Of a stretch of DNA of 55,461 bases, positions 48,714 through 55,461 are shown in pieces (the first letter of the stretch is position 1; each line of letters begins with the position of its first letter). The stretch is taken from positions 1 to 55,461 of the IMG/VR virus record IMGVR_UViG_3300031653_000002; one strand, written 5' to 3'. Under the pieces are notes generated by a model, which saw nothing but the letters and a program-made list of their open reading frames with translations, was not told the DNA's origin and did no database searches. A program made the position numbers and the translations under genes. Origin of the DNA: a virus.

Positions 48714-51700
48714 GTGCCGGAATCCTATGCCAACCTAAAAGGATATTCCCCAGATGAGGACTCTCAATTCGGGATTTCATCCACAAATTTTCCAATAACA
48801 TTCTACGACCGCCCATCTACAATGTTAGCTAATCTTCTACGGGGGGACGTAGATGGAATGACGAGAGCTATGCTTTCCCCAGACACCTTAACCCCCACCC
48901 AGGTAAAAAATGTCACGGATATGCTTACAAAGGGGAAGAAACCAAGTCCAGTTATGAAAACTATCCTGGATGTGGCCACTAATCCTTTGGTAATAATAGG
49001 TCTCATTATGAGTCTAAAATATCCAATGGGGTCTTCAAAAGTTCTTCTTGATATTAGAAAAGGATTATTACCAAAGTCAGCCGCTTTTGGTAAACTAACT
49101 GGTGGTATGCACGGTGCATTAATGAAACTGGCTACCGTCCCGGAAGCGTTTGAAACCTTATTTGGTATAACAAGAGAAACAGAAAAATACATGACTAAAT
49201 ATGGGTCTATGGCGGATGATATATTCAAGAGAGCCTCCGCAGGTAAAGCCGTTAGTAAATGGGACAGTTATCTTGTCGCGGCTCGATTAGACGGTTTACA
49301 TAAGCCGGGTCACTATATGGTGAAGGCTTTACAGAATGAGCCTGAATATATTGCTTTCATGGGCGGTAAGGATGTCCCCATAGCAGCTAATATTCAAAAT
49401 GCTATGGACTCCAGATTGATTAGTTTATCCGATAAATTAAAAGGATGGTATAAAGAGATTCGGGGGACAATCACATCTAATGAAAAGATGATGGAAAATG
49501 TTAATAAGGCTTTAGAGAAAAAAGGATGGAAGGCCGGTAAGGATATAGATGATTATTGGCCTCATAGAGGGGGATATAGCAAGTACCAAAAAACTAAAAT
49601 CAGGGCTATGAATAAGGATCAATACCATAAATTTGTTAAAAAAGATTTCAGGGATAAAGTCGGCAGGGAAGAAATAGACCGCTTGGGGGGTATGTTCCCA
49701 GAGGAAAATGCTCTTAGGGCATTAGAGGAAACCGGGGCAATAAAACCTGGATTCATGGATAATGTAATAAGACCGATTATGAATCGATGGGCGACCAGTG
49801 CATCTGTGGAGGCTGGTAAGATATGGGATGATGTTGTAAAGCTCAACCTCGATGAGGTAGCTCAACGCAGGGAGTTTACAAATAGGATGACCGAATACTT
49901 CAAACGCGGAGCCGGTAAGCATATTAACTTCTTGGGCCGTGTTGGTTCCGAAAAGACTGCAAGGGAAACTCTTGACGCAATGGCCATGTCACTACAAGAT
50001 GCCGGTGTAAAAGGAGGGACTGCTGTTCGGGATGAATTATTTGAAATAGGAAAAGTCTTATCCGCTCCTCCTGAATATTCAATGAATGTTTGGGAAACAA
50101 CACAGGGGTACTTAAATTCTGTTGCGAAGGATTACGCATGGCACGGCACAGGATTGGGGAATAAAATGGGAACTATAATAGATACTCCGGGCATCTTTAG
50201 ACATGCTCCTCATTTAGAATCCTACCTGGTGGACGGATTGCTTCCCCATATCCGGGGGTATAATAGTTACGCCCAAATGCAAAAGGTTATGAATGACTCT
50301 ACCTATAAATCCAAAATACTTAATTGGGTTAAAAGTCATCCTATGGTTGAACAGACTTTGGGGAAGAACCATAAAGAAGCTCTTGTGGATTGGTTATCAA
50401 AACCGGGAACATTGTCGTCACAAAGTATAGGTGGACAAGTGGCAAATTGGTTCCACCTCTCAACTCTTGGGCTTAATATGTCGGCGACCTCCGCAAACTC
50501 AATGCAGACTTTTATTACTACTATCAATCAAGTTGGTCCGAGAGGAATCTGGCGAGGATTAAAGGGCTACGCCGGGGAGCCTGGATTAATACAACGTGCG
50601 GAAAAATACATGGGACTTGTAGCTAAAGGGGCAAGTAAGCCAGAAGCATGGAAACAAGCCTTCCCGGAATTCATAGAAGAAATGGGGGAATGGAGTAAAA
50701 CTACTGAGCGATTACTTTCTGGGGATGTGGCACAATCTGGATTGTTAAAAATGTTTAAGGATAAGGGCGTATGGGAAAAAGTTAAAGGTGCAATGATGCT
50801 CCCCTTTAGTACCGCCGAGGCAGGAAACCAATTGCTATCCTTTTACTCTGGACGGTATCACCATCTCTACCAGAACGCGGGCAGAGTGGCTACGGAGGGA
50901 GCAAAGCTATCTGCGGAGGCTAATAAAGTCGGGGGGTCGTTATCATTATTGACTCAATTTGCCGGTGGTCCATTGGGGATACCGAGTGGGATTATGAATA
51001 TGAATCCCATGTGGCGACAGTATATGCACTTCCCCATGAGGTATTTGGCATATCTTCATGGGTCGTTAAGGATGGGCATTGATCCGAGCAAGATGGACTG
51101 GGGAACAATTGGACGTGCATTGGCGGGGTCTACGGCTATGTATATAGCAGGAAGAAATATGTTGGGTATGGATTTGAGCAGGGGACTTATGGTCGGGGCA
51201 TTACCCCTACCGGGATATGAGAAGGCTCCATTTTATCCATTCCCATTTGTACCTCCTGTAGCAGGAATAATGGGGGAACTCGGCAGGGCTGCATTGACAG
51301 GAGAGCCAAGACAGCTTAGTTCAGTGGGGGCAATGATGGTTCCGGGCGGCATAGCCCTGCAACGAGCATATAGAAGTATGTCCCCTAAGTATGCAGATTA
51401 TGAAAATCCAACACAAGAAGGACGAATACCTTTATATAATAGAGACAAGGCTTTAGTAGGTACTTTATCTCCTATGGAATTAACACTTAGGGCTGTTGGA
51501 CTGAGACCAATGGGGGTGACATCGGAACAAGGTGCGGCGAAATGGATACTATCGCAACGCGACAGGATAAGGAAATATCGGAGAGAATATATTCAGGCAT
51601 TATTTGAAAATGATACCCAGAAAGCAGAAAAAATAAATCAAGAATTCCAAAAAGTATACCCGGAGTTAGGAGAATTACAGGTTAAGAAAACAGATATAAC

Positions 51701-51875
51701 TGCCCTTGAAAACCGACGAGAGATGTCACGTATACATCGTATAACCCGTGGTATATCAAAGAGTTATAGGCCAATATTTGAACAGGTTATAGGCACGGCA
51801 ACTCTATCGAGATTATCAGAAGATATTGAGATGGGCGGAGCCGGGGCACTTGAAAATTATTTTCCAAATCAATAA
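48714..51875 (+). CDS. Large internal virion / DNA-ejection protein (1053 aa)
   Basis: GTG start six bases after AAGGAG. The protein has several amphipathic or hydrophobic stretches (for instance NPLVIIGLIMSL near residue 89, and the GSTAMYIAGRNMLGMDLSRG region near 805) within a mostly helical chain. Its size, position at the end of the late block and lack of enzyme motifs suggest an ejected internal protein that forms a channel across the envelope. It might contain a cryptic transglycosylase, but I see no ES...Q motif. Confidence 0.65.
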   Translation: MPESYANLKGYSPDEDSQFGISSTNFPITFYDRPSTMLANLLRGDVDGMTRAMLSPDTLTPTQVKNVTDMLTKGKKPSPVMKTILDVATNPLVIIGLIMSLKYPMGSSKVLLDIRKGLLPKSAAFGKLTGGMHGALMKLATVPEAFETLFGITRETEKYMTKYGSMADDIFKRASAGKAVSKWDSYLVAARLDGLHKPGHYMVKALQNEPEYIAFMGGKDVPIAANIQNAMDSRLISLSDKLKGWYKEIRGTITSNEKMMENVNKALEKKGWKAGKDIDDYWPHRGGYSKYQKTKIRAMNKDQYHKFVKKDFRDKVGREEIDRLGGMFPEENALRALEETGAIKPGFMDNVIRPIMNRWATSASVEAGKIWDDVVKLNLDEVAQRREFTNRMTEYFKRGAGKHINFLGRVGSEKTARETLDAMAMSLQDAGVKGGTAVRDELFEIGKVLSAPPEYSMNVWETTQGYLNSVAKDYAWHGTGLGNKMGTIIDTPGIFRHAPHLESYLVDGLLPHIRGYNSYAQMQKVMNDSTYKSKILNWVKSHPMVEQTLGKNHKEALVDWLSKPGTLSSQSIGGQVANWFHLSTLGLNMSATSANSMQTFITTINQVGPRGIWRGLKGYAGEPGLIQRAEKYMGLVAKGASKPEAWKQAFPEFIEEMGEWSKTTERLLSGDVAQSGLLKMFKDKGVWEKVKGAMMLPFSTAEAGNQLLSFYSGRYHHLYQNAGRVATEGAKLSAEANKVGGSLSLLTQFAGGPLGIPSGIMNMNPMWRQYMHFPMRYLAYLHGSLRMGIDPSKMDWGTIGRALAGSTAMYIAGRNMLGMDLSRGLMVGALPLPGYEKAPFYPFPFVPPVAGIMGELGRAALTGEPRQLSSVGAMMVPGGIALQRAYRSMSPKYADYENPTQEGRIPLYNRDKALVGTLSPMELTLRAVGLRPMGVTSEQGAAKWILSQRDRIRKYRREYIQALFENDTQKAEKINQEFQKVYPELGELQVKKTDITALENRREMSRIHRITRGISKSYRPIFEQVIGTATLSRLSEDIEMGGAGALENYFPNQ

Positions 51876-51883
51876 GATTTCCC

Positions 51884-51912
51884 TTGCTTTATCCTCACAG
51901 ATTTGTTATAAT
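51884..51912 (+). promoter_or_regulatory. Sigma-70 promoter for the replication block
   Basis: TTGCTT at 51884, 17-base spacer, TATAAT at 51907-51912. Transcription runs through the window ends into the polymerase and the early genes. Confidence 0.8.
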
Positions 51913-51949
51913 ACGAGAATAAATAACTAAACCTTTTTTGGAGACGAGA

Positions 51950-52270
51950 ATGGATACGTTCAAAAGTATAATTATGAAAGAACGAGGTGGTGGCAAGACA
52001 ACAGATGCGATAAAGTTATCCAGTGAAACAGGGTATATTATCGTTAAATCGACTGTGACGGGAGCAGTGGAAGTAGAGAGGCTCGCAAATAGATTGGGGA
52101 TTCCTATTCCCAAACCTATTTCCCTCGACCGACTCCAAGAGCACTGTGTGGGGCGTAAAGCTACTTATATTATAGATGATATTGTCCAGTGCTTCTGTCA
52201 CCTTCTTGGGGTAGGGTATGACCGAATAGCAGGGGCTACTATAACCTGCGGAGAAACATATCGAGAATAA
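51950..52270 (+). CDS. Small P-loop protein (106 aa)
   Basis: Walker A-like KERGGGKTTDA at residues 9-19 and a Walker B-like ATYIIDDI near residue 70 suggest a minimal NTPase. The ATG at 51950 follows TTTTGGAGACGAG; the TTG at 51938 is in the ribosome site. It might be a motor or kinase remnant. It is first in the replication transcript. Confidence 0.65.
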   Translation: MDTFKSIIMKERGGGKTTDAIKLSSETGYIIVKSTVTGAVEVERLANRLGIPIPKPISLDRLQEHCVGRKATYIIDDIVQCFCHLLGVGYDRIAGATITCGETYRE

Positions 52271-52288
52271 ATGATTGAAAGGGTAATG

Positions 52289-52540
52289 ATGAAAAAGTAT
52301 AGATTAAGATACAGAATTTGTATATGGGTTATTAGACACCTTAACCTTTGGGAGATTGGAAAGCTTTACTTCGAGTACCACAGAATAAGCGATAGAATGG
52401 ATAGGGACTATTCGATAGAAAAATACAAACAAGACATGGTGCCGGACAGGAGAACGAAAGAACCCTTTTACTGTCCATGTTGTGACCAAGAAATAGAAGA
52501 AAAATATTTTGATACCTATTTAGCCCACAGGTTAAAATAA
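52289..52540 (+). CDS. Small zinc-finger-like protein (83 aa, start uncertain)
   Basis: The end CPCCDQEIEEKYFDTYLAHRL carries CxxC plus His and could bind zinc. AAAGGG lies six bases before ATG 52289; ATG 52286 and ATG 52271, directly after the previous stop, are alternatives. The rest is basic and aromatic. Function is unknown. Confidence 0.55.
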   Translation: MKKYRLRYRICIWVIRHLNLWEIGKLYFEYHRISDRMDRDYSIEKYKQDMVPDRRTKEPFYCPCCDQEIEEKYFDTYLAHRLK

Positions 52541-52555
52541 CTGAACCTTTTTAGG

Positions 52556-53449
52556 ATGCAAAGAATAATGACCAAACATGCTTATATAAATAAAAGACTC
52601 ACATCCAGTAGTTTACACCTTATAGAAGTTGCTAATGAAATAATTGATGAATATAGCACAGAGGGGTATGATTTAACCTTGAGACAGTTGTATTATCAGT
52701 TCGTCGCAAGAGATATTATCTCCAATACAGAAAAGTCATATAAAAGATTGGGAGGAGTAATAAACGATGCTCGATTGGTAGGACTGATAGATTGGGAAGT
52801 TATAATAGATAGGACACGCTATCTTCGCAAAAATTCCCACTGGGATTCCCCCAGAGATATTATAGAAGCATGTGCTAATCAATTCCAATTAGATGTCCGG
52901 TCAACACAAAAAAATTATATCGAGGTATGGATAGAGAAGGATGCTCTGATTGGAATAGTAGAAAATGTGTGTTCAGATTTGGATGTTCCTTGCTTTTCCT
53001 GTCGGGGATACATAAGCCAGAGTGCCATGTGGCGTGCCGCACGGCGACATCTGGAAAAGGAAGCGTGCGGGGATAAAAATACCTATATTCTCCATCTTGG
53101 AGACCATGACCCAAGTGGAATAGATATGACAAGGGATATAGAAGACCGCATGTCTTTGTTCGGAAGCAATGTCGCAGTAAGAAGATTAGCATTAAATATG
53201 GAGCAAATAGATGAATTAAGTCCCCCGCCTAACCCTGCAAAGTTTACAGATAGTAGATATGCACGTTATATATCCCAATATGGGCATCAATCATGGGAAT
53301 TAGACGCCCTTGAGCCATCTTACATAGATGAATTAGTAACAACGGAAATTCAAAAATTAACCAACCAAAAAAAATATAAGGAACAGCTTAGGCTACAGAA
53401 AGAACATCGAAGGACTATTATGAAAATCACCAACGAGATGTGGGAATAA
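52556..53449 (+). CDS. Toprim protein resembling topoisomerase VI subunit A / Spo11
   Basis: The 297 aa product contains TLRQLYYQFV (residues 41-50), like the R-x-x-YY segment around the catalytic tyrosine of Topo VI A and Spo11. A Toprim site follows: EVWIEKDAL (Glu127) and LGDHDPSGIDM (Asp183, Asp185). The chain is shorter than cellular Topo VI A, and no B subunit is present, so it may nick or process DNA by itself. It stands directly before the polymerase and abuts it with TAAATG. ATG 52568 is an alternative start. Confidence 0.75.
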   Translation: MQRIMTKHAYINKRLTSSSLHLIEVANEIIDEYSTEGYDLTLRQLYYQFVARDIISNTEKSYKRLGGVINDARLVGLIDWEVIIDRTRYLRKNSHWDSPRDIIEACANQFQLDVRSTQKNYIEVWIEKDALIGIVENVCSDLDVPCFSCRGYISQSAMWRAARRHLEKEACGDKNTYILHLGDHDPSGIDMTRDIEDRMSLFGSNVAVRRLALNMEQIDELSPPPNPAKFTDSRYARYISQYGHQSWELDALEPSYIDELVTTEIQKLTNQKKYKEQLRLQKEHRRTIMKITNEMWE

Positions 53450-55461
53450 ATGATTGAATTCGAGAGACATTCTGATTGTACCCTGTGTTCCCTGCATGAA
53501 TCGGCTAAGAACCCCGGTATACCTACGAGACCTTTCTACCCTATTTTAGAAATAAATACTGATAGGGCGATATTGTTCGTAGGTCAATCCCCCGGATACA
53601 ATGAGGATAACAAGGGACAATCTTTTATTGGATATACGGGGAAGCTCTTGGAGTCTTTTTGTTTGGCATCTGATTTGGAATCTTATGCCGATATTTATTT
53701 TTCAAATTCATGCAGATGTAAACCTCCGCAGGGTGCCGATGAATCTCAATCCTGTATGCGAAGCTGTAGGCCGTATCTACAGGAGGATTTGGATAAACTG
53801 TACGAGCACTATAAGGAGGTTATCATCTTCAACCTCGGTGCAAAGGCCGTCTACAGTACGATGCACATAACATCTCTCAATGAAGCATTAAAGAAACAGG
53901 CACAGAAGACAGAGGTATTCACTCAGAAGCCGAGAGTATTTTCTACTTTCCATCCTGCCATACTTCACTCTACTCGGAAGCCGGGATTGGTACGTGCAGT
54001 AGAAGCCCATTTCTCTTTGGTCTTACGATATTTACAGGGACAATTTATCCCGAACGAATTGAAGATAGAGCCGGAACTCGGAGTGGATGTGCCGGATACG
54101 TTGCCCGATGAGGTCGCAGTTGATATAGAAACCTACGGGATATTATCCGGATGGGAGCAGACTGTATTTCATCCGATTAAATCCAAGATGATAGACAAAG
54201 TTGATTATAAGTATCAAGTGGTTACAGTTAGTTTTGCGTGGGAGGACAACAATGGTAAAATCAGAACCGCGGTCTATATCTATAACTGGAAAAAGCACAG
54301 GAAAAAAATCGTTTTGTGGTTTAAGCGAATATCCGAGCAGAAAAAGACCTGTCTCGGACAAAATATTAAATTCGATTTGCTCTACTTGTACTTATCCGGG
54401 AACCCTGAACTGTCCTATTGGATTGATCCCCGTAGATTAAGACTTGATGATACTCTGATACTAAGTTTTCTATTGTATGAACAACAACCGGAGAAGGGAC
54501 TCAAGGAGCTATCGACTTTATTCGGCATAACAGATTATTCCGGATTACGTGTCACTGGGAAATCTGGTACTGCTAAGTCCAATAGGGATAAGGACTTACA
54601 TTACTACAACTGCCTCGATGCAGCGGCGACACTTGTACTCGCTAAAGAGCTGCGGAGGAGAATTGAGGAGAGATTCGGGAAGAATTCTTATAAACTAAGT
54701 GACACTTGTGCATGGATGCGGAATACTGTATTGTGGGATACTTTCTTTTTGGAAAAAAATGGAAGTTCCTTTAACGTTAAGAAGTTAGTAAAATATCATA
54801 ACGAAGAAAAGAGAAAGTGTAATGACCTCCTCGAATCTGCATGGGACAACTTCGGCATTAAGTTAGCCGGTAAAAAGTCCGATGCCCCGTTGAGACAATT
54901 GATGTTGGATTGTGTTGACGAGGCTGGACTTATGGGAGACCCCAGAGTTGAGTGGTCTAAAAAAACAGGTAAAATTTCTATAGGAGTCGAAAATGTCAAC
55001 CTCATCAAATCAATACTTAGCGTCGGTAGAAATGCTGACATCATTTCCAATTTTCAAGAGTATAAAGAGCGGTCTAAGATTATCTCCACGTATACGGGAC
55101 CTTTACTCAAAAAGCCCCGACAAGGAATCGTCACTCGATGTCATGGTGGAAGAATTGGCACTGTTTTCCCTAATTGGTATCCTGTACCCCTCTATGCGGA
55201 TAGAGGAGGCGGGCGAGACGACAAAGCCGGAGGACAAATCCAAGGAAGATTCTCCTGCAAAAAGCCAGCCCGACAAACCGAACCTCCAAGAATCCGAAGA
55301 TGTCTCTGCTCAAGATGGCCAAACGGAAAAGTCGTAGAGTATGACATTAACCAAGACCACATAAGGATGGGGGCATTGTTATCAGGAGACCCCCATCTAC
55401 TTGGGGCATATCAAGAGGCGGGAATAAGCGTCCATGCCCAGACCGCATTGACAATCTTCCC
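53450..55461 (+). CDS. UDG-exonuclease-DNA polymerase A fusion, N-terminal part
   Basis: The frame is open to the window end and continues at base 11. Residues 1-195 form a family 4-type uracil-DNA glycosylase domain: CTLC at 10-13, VGQSPGYNEDNKGQSF (44-59), CRC at 88-90, C102 and C106, and FHPAILHS (167-174); the cysteines suit a 4Fe-4S cluster. Residues 220-420 hold a 3'-5' exonuclease (VAVDIETYG, LGQNIKFDLLYL, YYNCLDAAATLV). Motif A, VVEYDINQDHIRMGALL, lies near residue 638, with His where Glu is usual. SPO1-type polymerases have a similar UDG-PolA architecture. This is the replicative polymerase. Confidence 0.93.
   Translation, partial: MIEFERHSDCTLCSLHESAKNPGIPTRPFYPILEINTDRAILFVGQSPGYNEDNKGQSFIGYTGKLLESFCLASDLESYADIYFSNSCRCKPPQGADESQSCMRSCRPYLQEDLDKLYEHYKEVIIFNLGAKAVYSTMHITSLNEALKKQAQKTEVFTQKPRVFSTFHPAILHSTRKPGLVRAVEAHFSLVLRYLQGQFIPNELKIEPELGVDVPDTLPDEVAVDIETYGILSGWEQTVFHPIKSKMIDKVDYKYQVVTVSFAWEDNNGKIRTAVYIYNWKKHRKKIVLWFKRISEQKKTCLGQNIKFDLLYLYLSGNPELSYWIDPRRLRLDDTLILSFLLYEQQPEKGLKELSTLFGITDYSGLRVTGKSGTAKSNRDKDLHYYNCLDAAATLVLAKELRRRIEERFGKNSYKLSDTCAWMRNTVLWDTFFLEKNGSSFNVKKLVKYHNEEKRKCNDLLESAWDNFGIKLAGKKSDAPLRQLMLDCVDEAGLMGDPRVEWSKKTGKISIGVENVNLIKSILSVGRNADIISNFQEYKERSKIISTYTGPLLKKPRQGIVTRCHGGRIGTVFPNWYPVPLYADRGGGRDDKAGGQIQGRFSCKKPARQTEPPRIRRCLCSRWPNGKVVEYDINQDHIRMGALLSGDPHLLGAYQEAGISVHAQTALTIF
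55452..55461. repeat. Terminal direct overlap, right copy
   Basis: CAATCTTCCC identical to bases 1-10; see the left copy. It falls within the polymerase coding sequence. Confidence 0.9.

Larger units (their letters stand above)
413..54658. repeat. Genome-wide iterated motif TGCGGAGG / CCTCCGCA
   Basis: About 46 exact copies of the 8-mer were counted by eye on the two strands. Positions of the first base include 413, 470, 940, 2702, 3036, 4111, 4636, 5034, 6593, 6993, 8962, 11305, 11560, 11750, 11776, 16913, 19659, 19881, 22251, 22592, 22833, 25418, 27378, 27719, 30238, 32867, 33569, 34899, 35075, 36818, 37119, 38693, 39533, 40463, 43135, 43477, 43950, 45089, 46103, 46974, 48086, 49234, 50488, 50912, 53723 and 54651. 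Many extend to CCTGCGGAGG. Inside genes it encodes LRR, AE, CGG, PPQ, SA or LR depending on frame, so selection acts on DNA or RNA and not on one peptide. The function is unknown. Confidence 0.9.

Noticed and set aside
54993-55337. A 114-residue ORF near the right end
   Set aside because: It overlaps the polymerase gene in another frame, and its acidic tail is a by-product of the Arg/Gly-rich polymerase segment.
1-55461. tRNA genes
   Set aside because: No cloverleaf with a T-loop GGTTCRA box was noticed by eye; a tRNA scan could not be run.

Overview
The window is the essentially complete genome of a double-stranded DNA tailed phage, opened inside its DNA polymerase gene. The last 10 bases repeat the first 10 (CAATCTTCCC), and joining the ends through that overlap continues the polymerase reading frame exactly (start at 53450, stop at 605, about 868 codons). 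The molecule is therefore circular or circularly permuted, about 55,451 bp. The gene order of terminase, portal, scaffold, capsid, head-tail adaptor, fibres, tail-hub-like protein and internal virion proteins, without a sheath or a convincing tape measure, suggests a short-tailed (podovirus-like) virion. No integrase or lysogeny repressor is recognised. Promoters are textbook sigma-70 type (TTGACA/T, 16-17 bp, TATAAT) and ribosome sites are purine-rich, so the host is a bacterium, but it cannot be named from the sequence.

Layout. (1) 51.9 kb through the ends to 11.7 kb: replication, recombination and nucleotide genes on the + strand. These include a Toprim/Spo11-like protein, a UDG-exonuclease-PolA fusion, a stand-alone LigA Ia domain, an ERCC4 nuclease, a Cas4/RecB-like nuclease, a Sak4-like ATPase with a DUF669-like single-strand-binding protein, a dATP/dGTP diphosphohydrolase-type protein, an HD phosphohydrolase and a metallophosphoesterase. 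A structured small RNA with its own promoter and terminator lies at 2612-2755. (2) 12.6-18.25 kb: an A+T-richer accessory cassette of small genes around an amidoligase with LIM-like zinc modules and a class II glutamine amidotransferase. (3) 18.25-18.96 kb: a non-coding region with two repeat families (GTCCGATAAY, and 4+4 inverted GTGTCCTAT iterons), a strong origin candidate. (4) 18.96-20.32 kb: the only minus-strand gene, an SF3 helicase, with a structured leader. (5) 20.5-23.3 kb: small regulatory, membrane and packaging-linked genes. (6) 23.3-51.9 kb: virion morphogenesis and lysis-linked genes, including an HtrA-like protease and an XhlA-like holin candidate.

The main signal outside ordinary annotation is an iterated motif, TGCGGAGG / CCTCCGCA, often extended to CCTGCGGAGG. 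I count about 46 exact 8-mer copies by eye, on both strands and in every reading frame, against one or two expected. It is almost absent from the 12.6-18.25 kb cassette. That cassette is bracketed by copies of a second repeat, GTCCGATAAY, as if it had been inserted into an iteron region.
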